From Enterobacter cloacae subsp. cloacae ATCC 13047 (GTDB lineage Bacteria > Pseudomonadota > Gammaproteobacteria > Enterobacterales > Enterobacteriaceae), in contig NC_014121.1 of the NCBI RefSeq assembly GCF_000025565.1, positions 4,364,216-4,428,215 of the forward strand: a DNA stretch of 64,000 nt, in the 5' to 3' direction. The notes below the pieces were generated by a model. That model saw nothing but the letters and a program-made list of their open reading frames with translations. It did not search any database and had not been told where the DNA came from. The translations under genes and the position numbers were made by a program. Positions 38,115 to 47,394 of the stretch are shown here, piece after piece. Position 1 is the stretch's first letter. Each line of letters opens with the position of its first letter.

Positions 38115-38918
38115 CTATTTTATTGCAGCAAGCACCCACCCCACCGACAGCAAATCCGCGCTGCCGCCCGGGCTCAGGTTGCGTTCAATCAATGCGTTAT
38201 CCATTCTACGCAACGCTTCACCATCCCAGCCGTCAGCCAGCAGTTCCCGCGCATAGTCCTGAACGTAGCCCAGCCCCTCAATGCCGCCGCGCGACACCAG
38301 ATTGCTGTCCTGATTGATTGCCATCAGGCGTAACAGCAGGCCGTGAAGTGAATGTCCGTTCCACTGCGCCAGCGCTTTACGCACCGTCGCAAAACCACTC
38401 TCCGCCTCGCCGCGCGCGCCGGTTAAGCCGTACTGCCGGAACTGCCGCTCCCCCGCCGTCGCCTGCCCGCTGCGTTCGGCCAGCTCTCGCGAAACCAGCC
38501 CGTGGCAGATGTTACTCACCTCACAACAGAGGCTTTCTGCGGAGATATTTTTCACACGCCCGGCGGCGAAGCAGAGTAAACCAAGGGCAAAAATGCCCCC
38601 TTTGTGCGTGTTCACCCCGTTCGTCGCGGCATACATCGCCTGCTCACAGGCCATCCCCATCGGGCGGAGGAGCCGTAACTGTTCGCCTGCGGGTTTATCG
38701 GCATGCGTGTTACCCAACTCAGCAAAGCGCGAAAACCACGGCGTAATCGCCATAATGCTGCGGACAAACAGCGCGTGATCCATATCGCGATGGGAGCCGT
38801 TATTGAGCCTGTCCACCAGCCCCGGTTTCGGTGTCAGCGCCAGCTCCTGCCACAGCGCCTCTGCGGCAAGCGCGGGGACGTCATGCGGGCGCGGTTTAGT
38901 CGCGAGCAAACCAGTCAT
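38115..38918 (-). CDS. citG: Triphosphoribosyl-dephospho-CoA synthase CitG
   Basis: Makes the precursor of the citrate lyase prosthetic group from ATP and dephospho-CoA. The 267-residue protein has the family motifs LTPKPGLVDRLNNGSH and THKGGIFALG. It is the last gene of the cit operon and overlaps citX by 23 bases. With CitX and CitC it activates citrate lyase. Confidence 0.95.
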   Translation of the reverse strand: MTGLLATKPRPHDVPALAAEALWQELALTPKPGLVDRLNNGSHRDMDHALFVRSIMAITPWFSRFAELGNTHADKPAGEQLRLLRPMGMACEQAMYAATNGVNTHKGGIFALGLLCFAAGRVKNISAESLCCEVSNICHGLVSRELAERSGQATAGERQFRQYGLTGARGEAESGFATVRKALAQWNGHSLHGLLLRLMAINQDSNLVSRGGIEGLGYVQDYARELLADGWDGEALRRMDNALIERNLSPGGSADLLSVGWVLAAIK

Positions 38919-39441
38919 CGATCATCTTCTCCACGCGCGCCACCACCTGCTCCACAGGATGTTTGCGCGAACGGGAACAGGCGTGGGCCGGTTCATCACA
39001 AATCAGGCAGCGTCTGAGATGGGAGCCCAGCGACTGACGTCCAACGTGGCCGTTTTCAGGGCAAATCACATCCAGATCCCACAGCCTGCCAAGCGGGTGC
39101 GTCTGCTCCAGCTCCGCACAGTGGGCTTTGATTTCTGCCGCGGGATGGGCCACACACCACAGCGCTTCGGGCCCGGTCGGGAGCCACAGCACCTGGCGGT
39201 CCAGCACCTGCCAACGGTTTTCCCACAATAGCTGGTCGCACATTTGTAACGCCACGCCCATGGTGTTGCGATAGCGCAGGCTGTCTTTGATCTCCCCGGG
39301 TGTTACCAGCGTGAGGGAGATCACCGGTTGTTGATAGTGCGTAAGCCAGTCAGCCTGACGGGCTGCGCGGCGCTCTTTCGCCGCCAGCAGCGCGTCCAGG
39401 CTGACACCCGCCCGCACGGGTGTCGCAATGGTCATATTCAC
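38896..39441 (-). CDS. citX: Holo-citrate lyase synthase CitX
   Basis: Transfers the phosphoribosyl-dephospho-CoA group to the acyl-carrier subunit CitD. The 181-residue protein has the conserved RYRNTMG segment and the C-terminal CLICDEPAHACSRSRKH motif. It overlaps citF by four bases (ATGA). Confidence 0.95.
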   Translation of the reverse strand: MNMTIATPVRAGVSLDALLAAKERRAARQADWLTHYQQPVISLTLVTPGEIKDSLRYRNTMGVALQMCDQLLWENRWQVLDRQVLWLPTGPEALWCVAHPAAEIKAHCAELEQTHPLGRLWDLDVICPENGHVGRQSLGSHLRRCLICDEPAHACSRSRKHPVEQVVARVEKMIDDWFARD

Positions 39442-40955
39442 TCCTTTACCTGTCGAACGGTGTCGATCACGCTGCCGTCGCGGTAGCGGATCACCCCGAC
39501 AATTTTGTCTGTGAATTCAATCGGTTTCGGTACGCCTGTCAGCGAAATTGCCCGCTCATAGAGGGCGTTGATATCCACAACCTTCAGCCCTGCTTCCATG
39601 AGGCGTTCGCGGATCTCCGGGCGCGCCGGGTTGACCGCAATGCCGTGATCGGTGACCAGCACGTCGATGCTTTCGCCCGGCGTGAGGCGTGTGGTAACGC
39701 GCTTCACCACCGTCGGAATGCGGCTACGCAGCAGCGGCGCAACGACGATGGTCAGGTTCGCCGCGGCGGCCACGTCGCAGTGCCCGCCGGACGCGCCGCG
39801 CATCACACCATCGGAGCCGGTAATGACGTTAACGTTAAAATCGACGTCAATCTCCAGCGCGCTGAGGATCACTACGTCCAGCTGGTCGCAGCTTGCCGCC
39901 TTACTGCCGGGGTTGGCGTAGACGTTAGTGGAGATCTCCACGTGGTTCGGGTTGCGCGCCAGCGAGGCCGCCGCCTGGCCGTCGAAGCACTGGGTATCGA
40001 GCAGCTTTTCGATCAGCCCCTTCTCGTGCAGATCTACCAGGCTGCCGGTGATGCCACCCAGCGCAAAGCGTGCCTTCACGCCGCTGCGCTCCATCTTCTC
40101 TTCCATAAAGCGGGTGCAGGCGGTGGCCGCCGCGCCGGAGCCGGTCTGCATCGAGAAGCCCGGTTTAAAATAGCCGGAGTGCTCAATCACATCCGCCGCA
40201 TAGCGGGCAATCATCAGCTCGCGCGGGTTGCTGGTGACGCGCGCCGCGCCGACGCTGATTTTTGCCGGATCGCCCACGCTCTCCACCTGCACGATGTAGT
40301 CCACCTGATCCTGTACCAGGCTGGCAGGCATATTGGGGAACGGCACCAGCGCTTCCGTCAGCAGCACCACCTTGCGGGCAAAATGGGCGTCCACCATCGC
40401 GTAGCCCAACGAGCCGCAGCACGATTTCCCGTGCGTGCCGTTGGCGTTACCAAACTCATCGCTGCACGGCACGCCAAGAAACGCCACGTCAATGTTCAGC
40501 TCACCGTCCTGCAGCAGCTTTACGCGCCCGCCGTGAGAGTGAATTTGTACCGGCTCGTCCATCAGCCCGTGGGAGATGGCATCCGCCAGCTTGCCACGCA
40601 TGCCGGAGGTGTAGATCCGGGCGATCACCCCGCTTGCAATATGCTCGATCAGCGCGTCGTTGCAGGTCATCAGTGAGCTGGAGGCGAGGGTCAGGTTTTT
40701 GAAGCCCATCCGCGCCAGCAGCGCCACGACGGTGTTGATCACCCGGTCGCCTTCACGAAACGCGTGGTGGAAGGAGATGGTCATTCCGTCCGTCAGGCCG
40801 CTACGCCTCACCGCCTCTTCAATGGAGGCGCAGAGTTTGCGGCTGTGTTTCGCGTCGCTGTCCGCCAGCCACGGCGTGGCGCTGTGGGCGGTATCAAACG
40901 GTTTTAACTCCCGCAGATGGGGAAAATTCACATGGAGAAGTTCTGTCTGGTTCAT
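39438..40955 (-). CDS. citF: Citrate lyase alpha subunit (citrate CoA-transferase) CitF
   Basis: Exchanges the acetyl group on the carrier CitD for citryl. The 505-residue protein starts MNQTELLHVNFPHL. Features include TISFHHAFREGDRV and the glycine-rich GGHCDVAAAANLTIV near the C-terminus. A longer frame to 41099 overlaps citE heavily and is not used. citE lies 10 bases upstream. Confidence 0.96.
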   Translation of the reverse strand: MNQTELLHVNFPHLRELKPFDTAHSATPWLADSDAKHSRKLCASIEEAVRRSGLTDGMTISFHHAFREGDRVINTVVALLARMGFKNLTLASSSLMTCNDALIEHIASGVIARIYTSGMRGKLADAISHGLMDEPVQIHSHGGRVKLLQDGELNIDVAFLGVPCSDEFGNANGTHGKSCCGSLGYAMVDAHFARKVVLLTEALVPFPNMPASLVQDQVDYIVQVESVGDPAKISVGAARVTSNPRELMIARYAADVIEHSGYFKPGFSMQTGSGAAATACTRFMEEKMERSGVKARFALGGITGSLVDLHEKGLIEKLLDTQCFDGQAAASLARNPNHVEISTNVYANPGSKAASCDQLDVVILSALEIDVDFNVNVITGSDGVMRGASGGHCDVAAAANLTIVVAPLLRSRIPTVVKRVTTRLTPGESIDVLVTDHGIAVNPARPEIRERLMEAGLKVVDINALYERAISLTGVPKPIEFTDKIVGVIRYRDGSVIDTVRQVKE

Positions 40956-40965
40956 TGTGTCATCC

Positions 40966-41841
40966 TTACCGACGCACGCCGGAAGCCGCCGCGCGTTCGA
41001 GCACCACCTGCGCGTGGTTAATAATCGGTGCATCCACCATCTTGCCGTTGAGCGACACCACGCCAAGGCCGTTACGTTCGCCCTCTTCTGCCGCTTCAAT
41101 CACCCGCAGGGCGTGATCCACCTCTTCCTGGGTCGGCGCGTAGGCGTTATGCAGCAGGTCTATCTGGCGCGGGTTGATCAGCGATTTGCCGTTAAAGCCC
41201 ATCTTGCGGATCAGATCGACCTCGCGCAGGAATCCGGCCTCATCGTTAACGTCTGACCACACCACGTCGAAGGCGTCGATGCCTGCCGCGCGGGCGGCGT
41301 GCAGCACGGCGCAGCGGGCGTAGAACAGCTCGGTGCCGTCGCCGCGCTCGGTCTGCATGTCCATCACGTAGTCAAAAGCCGCCAGCGCAATGCCGATCAG
41401 GCGCGGCGAGCTGCGGGCAATCGCCACGGCGTTGATAACGCCAATGGCCGATTCAATCGCCGCCATCACGCGGGTGGAACCAACCTCGCGCCCGCACTCC
41501 TGCTCGATACGCTCAAGGTGACCTTCCAGCTCGTAGATGTCGTCCGGGGTGTCGGTTTTCGGCAGGCGGATCACGTCCACACCGGCGCGCACGGCGGCTT
41601 CCAGATCCAGCAAGCCAAACGGCGTGCTCAGCGGGTTTATGCGCACCACGGTTTCGATGTCCTGATACATCGGGTGCTGCAGGGCGTGGAACACCAGCAT
41701 TCGCGCGGTGTCTTTCTCGCGCAGAGCAACGGCATCTTCAAGGTCAAACATGATGGAGTCTGGACGGTAGATAAACGCGGTTGAAAGCATGGCGGCGTTG
41801 GCGCCCGGCAGGAACAACATACTGCGGCGGAGTTTGCTCAT
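40966..41841 (-). CDS. citE: Citrate lyase beta subunit (citryl-ACP lyase) CitE
   Basis: Splits citryl-ACP into acetyl-ACP and oxaloacetate. The 291-residue HpcH/HpaI-like TIM barrel shows [22 protein letters not shown] with metal ligand and RINP. It overlaps citD by four bases. Confidence 0.96.
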   Translation of the reverse strand: MSKLRRSMLFLPGANAAMLSTAFIYRPDSIMFDLEDAVALREKDTARMLVFHALQHPMYQDIETVVRINPLSTPFGLLDLEAAVRAGVDVIRLPKTDTPDDIYELEGHLERIEQECGREVGSTRVMAAIESAIGVINAVAIARSSPRLIGIALAAFDYVMDMQTERGDGTELFYARCAVLHAARAAGIDAFDVVWSDVNDEAGFLREVDLIRKMGFNGKSLINPRQIDLLHNAYAPTQEEVDHALRVIEAAEEGERNGLGVVSLNGKMVDAPIINHAQVVLERAAASGVRR

Positions 41842-42131
41842 TTCAGCGCCCCCCAGTTAATGGCCTGTTCATCGGCAGCACGCAGAAGCGCACTTTGCAG
41901 GCGGGCGCGGATCACACAGTCCAGCGCCCCTTTGTCTTCAATAATGATAAGTCCCTGGTGCACATTCATGGCGCGCAATGTCTCGTTGACCACCTGGCGA
42001 ATTTGCTCGCCAAACTGCTTAATCACTTCACTGTGGATGACTATCTCCAGCTCGCCGTGAGCGGGAGCAATTTTCACCATCAGGTCGCTGGACTCCTGCG
42101 TTCCGGCCAGCGCCTCCCTTACAATTTTCAT
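41838..42131 (-). CDS. citD: Citrate lyase acyl carrier protein CitD
   Basis: A 97-residue carrier (gamma subunit). Ser14 in AGTQESSD is the prosthetic-group attachment site. The start [11 protein letters not shown] is chosen by homology. It lies between citC (16-base gap) and citE (overlap). Confidence 0.96.
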   Translation of the reverse strand: MKIVREALAGTQESSDLMVKIAPAHGELEIVIHSEVIKQFGEQIRQVVNETLRAMNVHQGLIIIEDKGALDCVIRARLQSALLRAADEQAINWGALK

Positions 42132-42147
42132 GATAAATTCCTGGTAG

Positions 42148-43170
42148 TTAAGCGACTTCGGCACTCGCACGGTAGTGTGTTTCGAGGTGCGCGAAGGTGG
42201 AGTCCGGGACAATCTCCCGGATCCGGGAAAACTGCTGAGTCTTGAGCAAGCGGCGCACTTCGGACGCTGAAATGGCATTGCCGGTGGCCTTGATGCGCGG
42301 CATTTCCACCACCTCAATCTGCGGGCTCAGCAAGGCGTGCAGCGTCTGGTTGTACTGACGGGTGATATCGCAAAACGGCTCGGAGCCGATAAAACGATGG
42401 GTAATGCCCAGCGCCGGTGCGATAAAGTCGCGGAAGATCAGCACGTCGATTTCGCTCCACGCCTGCTGCACTTTGCCGGTCTCTTTCAAAAAGTAGGCCG
42501 GGAAGGTGGCGCGGGAGATGATGTACTGCGAGCCTTCGTGCACGGTCACATTTGGCAGATGCGCGACGCCCGCACGCACCATTCCGAGGCGCGCGCTGAA
42601 CGGAAAGAACGAGGCATCTTCACGCACCACAAACAGGTGCAGGGCGTCACACTGCATCGCCGCCTGCTCCACCAGATGACGGTGGCCGAGGGTGAACGGG
42701 TTGGCGTTCATCACTATCGCGCCAGTCTTCTCCCCGCCCTTGCGCATCCTGCCCAGGGAACGGCAGTAACGCTCGATCCCCTGCGGAGTGTTCTCCATCA
42801 GCACGGCGTTGTTGCCGCTCTGGGCAATCGGCCAGAAGCCGCTACGCGCAAAGCGCTCCTTATTGCACGGTCGCGTGCAGAGGAAGAGGTGAAAATGACC
42901 GCGCTCCAGCGCCGCATTCTGCACCTCCGCCAGCAAGCGCGCACTGAGGTTCTCGCCGCGAAGCTGCTCGTTCACGGCCACACACTTGATGACGTTGGCG
43001 GCAAGACCGGCGCAACCCACCAGCTGCGCGCCGGACCAGGCTTCGACAAACAGCGTGATGTCGTTGTCCAGGCCAAGGCCGCTGTCTGCCAGCAGATAAC
43101 GGATCTGGCTTAAGCGTTCCGGGTGTTTCGCCACCAGCGTGTGGCGAAAATCGATGGGTTGACTGTTCAT
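42148..43170 (-). CDS. citC: [Citrate (pro-3S)-lyase] ligase CitC
   Basis: Acetylates the prosthetic group of citrate lyase with ATP and acetate, switching the enzyme on. The 340-residue protein has an N-terminal GNAT-like part and a C-terminal nucleotidyltransferase domain with NANPFTLGHRHL and ISASEVRRLL. The start MNSQPIDFRH is preferred to one nine codons upstream. Confidence 0.95.
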   Translation of the reverse strand: MNSQPIDFRHTLVAKHPERLSQIRYLLADSGLGLDNDITLFVEAWSGAQLVGCAGLAANVIKCVAVNEQLRGENLSARLLAEVQNAALERGHFHLFLCTRPCNKERFARSGFWPIAQSGNNAVLMENTPQGIERYCRSLGRMRKGGEKTGAIVMNANPFTLGHRHLVEQAAMQCDALHLFVVREDASFFPFSARLGMVRAGVAHLPNVTVHEGSQYIISRATFPAYFLKETGKVQQAWSEIDVLIFRDFIAPALGITHRFIGSEPFCDITRQYNQTLHALLSPQIEVVEMPRIKATGNAISASEVRRLLKTQQFSRIREIVPDSTFAHLETHYRASAEVA

Positions 43171-43180
43171 GCCGCCTTTC

Positions 43181-44044
43181 TCAGTGTGCCGCCGCAAGCC
43201 CGCTGGCTAGCGCTTCCACAATCACGTTGCTCAGATGACCGATATGCTCGATCTCCACTTCAATGCGATCCCCCTCTTTCATAAACAGCGGCGGATTACG
43301 CTTTTTACCCACCCCGCCCGGGGAGCCGGTGATGATCACATCGCCCGGACTTAAGCGGGTAAAGGTGCTGATGTACTCGATCAGCTCCGCAACCTTGTGG
43401 ATCATGCTGCTGGTGTTATCTTCCTGCACCATGCGGCCGTTCAGCCAGGTGCGGATCGCCAGCCTGTGCGGGTCCGGGATCTCATCGGCCGTTGCCATCC
43501 ACGGGCCAAACGCGCCGGTCTGACGCCAGTTCTTACCGGCAGTAAACCAGGTGTGCTGCCAGTCGCGGGCGGAGCCGTCCATGTAGCAGCTGTAGCCCGC
43601 CACGTGGCGCAGCGCCTCGTCACGGCTGATGTTTTCCCCGCCCTTGCCGATGATCACCGCCAGCTCGCCTTCGTAGTCGAATTCGCTGGAGTGACGCGGC
43701 TTCAGCACCGGCTCGTTGTGGCCGGTCTGCGAATCCGGGAAGCGCACGAACAGCGTCGGTGCCGGGTTGTGCTGGTCAAACTCCTTGCGCTTGTCGGCGT
43801 AGTTCATGCCCACGCAGAGGATTTTTTCCGGCTGCTCAATCACCGGTAAGAAGGTGATGGCGCTCATCGGCACGTCCACGGCATCGTTCAGGTAACGGGT
43901 GGCCTGCGCCAGCCCGTTGCCCTGCAGCAGCGCTTTGAGGTCGCTGTAGCGGTCGCCGAGACGGCGACCTAAATCAATCACACCTTCGGCCTGGACGATG
44001 CCGTAGCTGCGTTTTCCCTGGTATAAAAAGCTTGCGAGTTTCAT
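43181..44044 (-). CDS. Fumarylacetoacetate-hydrolase-fold protein in the cit operon
   Basis: A 287-residue FAH-family protein. The metal ligands are visible: Glu125 and Glu127 in FDYEGELAV, and Asp156 in CYMDGSARD; substrate-loop residues ILCVGMNYADKRKE also fit. Family members are hydrolases, isomerases, and oxaloacetate decarboxylases or tautomerases (mammalian FAHD1). It lies between the citrate carrier (17-base gap) and citC (10-base gap). Citrate lyase produces oxaloacetate and no oadGAB is present in the window, so oxaloacetate decarboxylation or tautomerisation is the favoured role; this is inference. Confidence 0.85.
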   Translation of the reverse strand: MKLASFLYQGKRSYGIVQAEGVIDLGRRLGDRYSDLKALLQGNGLAQATRYLNDAVDVPMSAITFLPVIEQPEKILCVGMNYADKRKEFDQHNPAPTLFVRFPDSQTGHNEPVLKPRHSSEFDYEGELAVIIGKGGENISRDEALRHVAGYSCYMDGSARDWQHTWFTAGKNWRQTGAFGPWMATADEIPDPHRLAIRTWLNGRMVQEDNTSSMIHKVAELIEYISTFTRLSPGDVIITGSPGGVGKKRNPPLFMKEGDRIEVEIEHIGHLSNVIVEALASGLAAAH

Positions 44045-44061
44045 TGTTCTTTCCTGAAAAC

Positions 44062-45423
44062 TTAAACGAGGAAGTTGCCCAGAATCAGCAGTGAGATAGA
44101 GACGTTAATCGCGCCGCCGATACGGGTAGCAATCTGGGCGAAGGGCATCAGGCTCATACGGTTGCCTGCGGTCAGGATCGCCACGTCACCGGTACCGCCC
44201 TGGCCACTCTGGCAGCAGGAGACGATGGCGACATCAATCGGGTGCATACCAATCTTTTTGCCGACGAAGAAGCCGGTCGCCACCAGTGAAGAGACGGTAC
44301 TGATAATCACCAGCAGGTTAGTCAGCGTGAAGGCCGCGACCAGTTCATGCCATGGGGTGATCGCCACACCGACCGCGAAGAGGATGGGATAGGTCACTGA
44401 GGTCTGGAAGAATTTGTACACCACCTGAGAGCCTTCCAGCAGACGCGGAGAGGCACCGTTGCAGAGCTTCACCAGCACCGCCATAAACAGCATGCCAACC
44501 GGCGCAGGCAGACCAATCAGCTTGTGGCCGAGCATGCCCAGCATGTAGAGCAGCACCGCCAGCAACGCACCGGAGGCGATGGTGGTGACGTCCGCTTTGC
44601 CAGAGAACGCCGGTTGAGAAACGGTGGCATCGGCATTCGCGCGGTTCGGCATCAGCTGACCTTCACCGGTCAGGTGCGGATAACGCTTGCCCAGTTGGTT
44701 CAGACAGCCGGAGATGATGATAGCGGTCAGCCCGCCGAGCATGACCATCGGCAGCACGCGACCGAGCGCCACGCCCTGATCCATGTGCAGCAGGGTGGCG
44801 TAGCCGATGGAGAGCGGGATAGCCCCTTCGCCCACGCCGCCTGCCATAATCGGCAGAATGATAAAGAAGAAGATCTGGAACGGCTCAAGACCCAGCGCCA
44901 GACCCACGCCCATCCCCACCAGCATGCCGACGATCTCGCCGCACAGCATCGGGAAGAAGATGCGCAGGAAGCCCTGAATCAGCACGGTGCGGTTCATGCT
45001 CATGATGCTGCCGACAATAATGCAGCAGATGTAGAGATAAAGAATGTTGGTGGATTTATAGAACTTAGTGGTGGATTCCACTACCACATCCGGCAACAGG
45101 CCGTAATAGACCAGCGCGGAGGGGATAAAGGTGGCGCAAATCGCCGCCGCGCCGAGCTTGCCGACAATCGGCAGGCGTTTGCCGAACTCACCGCAGGCAA
45201 AGCCGAAGAACGCCAGCGTCGCCACCATCACCACGATATCGCTTGGCAGTTTTCCGCCCAGACAATCAATGGCAATCAGCGCGCCCGCAAGGACAAACAG
45301 CGGCAGAGGAATAATCCCGATTTTCCAGGTATCCATAATATGCCACCAGCGCTCTTTGAGCGATGGCCGCTGAATATCAATCGGGTCGTGGGTAACAGAG
45401 AAAGAATCGTCAGTTGTGCTCAT
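44062..45423 (-). CDS. 2-hydroxycarboxylate transporter family citrate carrier (CitS/CitW-like)
   Basis: A 453-residue inner-membrane carrier of the 2HCT family. The two re-entrant-loop motifs are present: MAGGVGEGAIPLS and SGQGGTGDVAIL, and the C-terminal RIGGAI matches the substrate-binding arginine region. Members are Na+-citrate symporters (CitS) or citrate/acetate or citrate/lactate exchangers (CitW, CitP). It is the first gene of the leftward cit operon. Without a sodium pump in the cluster an exchanger is slightly favoured; the mode cannot be decided from sequence. Confidence 0.9.
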   Translation of the reverse strand: MSTTDDSFSVTHDPIDIQRPSLKERWWHIMDTWKIGIIPLPLFVLAGALIAIDCLGGKLPSDIVVMVATLAFFGFACGEFGKRLPIVGKLGAAAICATFIPSALVYYGLLPDVVVESTTKFYKSTNILYLYICCIIVGSIMSMNRTVLIQGFLRIFFPMLCGEIVGMLVGMGVGLALGLEPFQIFFFIILPIMAGGVGEGAIPLSIGYATLLHMDQGVALGRVLPMVMLGGLTAIIISGCLNQLGKRYPHLTGEGQLMPNRANADATVSQPAFSGKADVTTIASGALLAVLLYMLGMLGHKLIGLPAPVGMLFMAVLVKLCNGASPRLLEGSQVVYKFFQTSVTYPILFAVGVAITPWHELVAAFTLTNLLVIISTVSSLVATGFFVGKKIGMHPIDVAIVSCCQSGQGGTGDVAILTAGNRMSLMPFAQIATRIGGAINVSISLLILGNFLV

Positions 45424-45767
45424 AATAAGCCCCTTAGTTATTTTGTGCGTTCAGCTTAGAGTCACAAAGGCTTACTTTATGTGAGGAATGGCATATTAAA
45501 AGCGAAGTTTTAATGGCGACTATGGTTTTAATGGTTTCTTTTATTTAATGTGATTTGCCCCTTATTTATTGCCGTGGTTTTTATGGTTTCTTTTCTAAAC
45601 CGAACAAACAAATAACATTTACACGGTGGTGTTTAAGGGAAAACCCTTTCAGATAATTCTTTTGCAGGCCTTGCTGTGCAAGGGATCACAAGTTTTCGGC
45701 AAAGCGGGTATCCACGCGAAAAAAGATGATATATTGACAAACTTCGTTGATACCACGCGTGATTGTT
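45424..45767. promoter_or_regulatory. Divergent control region of the citrate operon and its two-component system
   Basis: A 344-bp AT-rich gap. It contains the direct repeat ATGGTTTCTTTT at 45531-45542 and 45583-45594 (52 bases apart, about five helical turns), and a CRP-like site at 45675-45690. CitB/DpiA-type regulators bind AT-rich repeats in such regions, so these repeats are candidate CitB sites. Confidence 0.6.
45675..45690. promoter_or_regulatory. CRP-like site TGTGCAAGGGATCACA
   Basis: It matches TGTGA-N6-TCACA with one mismatch, 78 bases upstream of the kinase start. The first 15 bases equal those at 13767-13781. Confidence 0.6.
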
Positions 45768-47354
45768 ATGAAAGTATCGTTTCAGATTAAGCTGTTTGTT
45801 TCGCTGGTTGTCTTTTTCTCAGTGCTTTTTGCTTTACTGGGCGGATATTATTATGTCGACGTTAGCCGACAGCTTTATCAGGAAATGAGCGCACGCGCAA
45901 AAATACAGGCGGAAGAGATCGCCCTTATTCCGTCATTACGAAAAGAGGTCGAACAAAAAGATATCAACGCCATTCACGATTTTATGCAGAAAATAGCCAC
46001 CCACAGTGATGCCAGTTTTATTGTGATTGGCGATAACAAAGGGCTGCATCTGTTTCATTCCGTTTTTGCGGACAGAGTGGGCCATACGCTGGTCGGCGGA
46101 GACAACGAAGAAGTCCTGCGCGGTAAAAGCACCACCACCATCCGCAAGGGAGGATTAGGCATTTCGCTGCGCAGCAAAGCGCCCATTTTTAACGATGCCG
46201 GTCAGGTAGTGGGGATTGTCTCGGTAGGCTATCTCACCAGCTATCTTGAAACCATCACCGTCAGTAAAGTGGTTAACATCCTGATCGCCGCCGTACTGTT
46301 ACTGCTTGCCCTCTTTATCTTCTCCTGGTTCTTTACCCGCAGTATCAAGAAGCAGATTTTCTCCCTGGAGCCGCGAGAGATTGGTCTGCTGGTGCGCCAG
46401 CAGAAGGCGATGATGGAGTCCATTTATGAAGGGGTGATCGCCATTGACGATGAACGGCGAATAGAAGTGATTAACCAGGCGGCACGCAAACTGCTGGGCC
46501 TGAGCCAGCCGGCCCGGGAACTGCGCGGGCAGCTGATAAGCGAAGTAATCGATCCTGTTCCGTTCTTCGAAACACAAACGATGCTCGCCAAAGATACCCA
46601 TGACGAGATTTGCCGCTTTAACGATCTCACGGTGATCGCCAGCCGGGTGCGCATCATGCTTGAGAACTCTCTGCAGGGCTGGGTGATCACCTTCCGCGAT
46701 CGCAACGAGATCGACTCGCTCAGCGCCCAGCTCAGCCAGGTCAAACGCTATGTTGATAACCTGCGCATTATGCGTCACGAGCAGCTGAACCGGATGACCA
46801 CTCTCTCCGGCCTGCTGCATATGGGCCGCTACGAGGAGGCGATTGGCTACATTCAGGCGCAGTCGGAACACGCTCAGGAGCTGCTGGACTTTATCTCTTC
46901 GCGCTTCAGCTCCCCGACACTGTGCGGCCTGCTGCTGGGGAAAGCCGCGCGGGCGCGGGAGAAAGGCGTCGAGCTGAACTTCGACCCGACCTGTCGTCTG
47001 GACAGACCGTTCCTGGCGCTGCCTGAAGAGGCGCTGATTTCTATCATTGGCAACCTGCTGGATAACGCCATTGAAGCGACCCAGCGCTCGCCGCTTCCGC
47101 ATGCACCTGTGGAAGTGCTGATAAAACTGAGCGAACAAGAACTCATCATCGAAGTGGCCGATCAGGGCGTGGGCATTAAACCGGAGATCCGTGACAGGAT
47201 ATTTGAGCGCGGCATCACCACCAAAACGCGCGGCGATCACGGCATTGGTTTGTATCTGATCGAAAGCTATGTCACACAGGCTGGCGGTGCAATTGAGGTT
47301 GCCGATAACACGCCGCGGGGGGCGATTTTCTCACTGTTTATCCCCGCCACGTGA
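45768..47354 (+). CDS. CitA/DpiB-type citrate sensor histidine kinase
   Basis: A 528-residue membrane sensor kinase of the CitA/DcuS group. Helix 1 is at about 9-30, an extracytoplasmic PAS-type ligand domain at 31-165, helix 2 at 168-190, a cytoplasmic PAS at about 215-320, then the H-box with His337 (RIMRHEQLNRM) and ATPase motifs NLLDNAIEA, DQGVGI and GDHGIGLYL. It should sense external citrate and activate the divergent cit operon. The start MKVSFQIKLF is chosen because it opens the first membrane helix. Confidence 0.92.
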   Translation: MKVSFQIKLFVSLVVFFSVLFALLGGYYYVDVSRQLYQEMSARAKIQAEEIALIPSLRKEVEQKDINAIHDFMQKIATHSDASFIVIGDNKGLHLFHSVFADRVGHTLVGGDNEEVLRGKSTTTIRKGGLGISLRSKAPIFNDAGQVVGIVSVGYLTSYLETITVSKVVNILIAAVLLLLALFIFSWFFTRSIKKQIFSLEPREIGLLVRQQKAMMESIYEGVIAIDDERRIEVINQAARKLLGLSQPARELRGQLISEVIDPVPFFETQTMLAKDTHDEICRFNDLTVIASRVRIMLENSLQGWVITFRDRNEIDSLSAQLSQVKRYVDNLRIMRHEQLNRMTTLSGLLHMGRYEEAIGYIQAQSEHAQELLDFISSRFSSPTLCGLLLGKAARAREKGVELNFDPTCRLDRPFLALPEEALISIIGNLLDNAIEATQRSPLPHAPVEVLIKLSEQELIIEVADQGVGIKPEIRDRIFERGITTKTRGDHGIGLYLIESYVTQAGGAIEVADNTPRGAIFSLFIPAT

Positions 47355-47394
47355 ACCGCCCGGCATCCCGCACAGGAACAGGAAGATACCGATT

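Noticed and set aside
39420..40676. A 418-codon rightward open frame opposite citF
   Set aside because: It is a shadow of citF. The product is rich in His, Arg and Gln with no recognisable domain.
44524..45459. A 311-codon rightward open frame opposite the citrate carrier
   Set aside because: It mirrors the carrier's hydrophobic codons and gives a His/Gln/Arg-rich product, typical of an antisense shadow.
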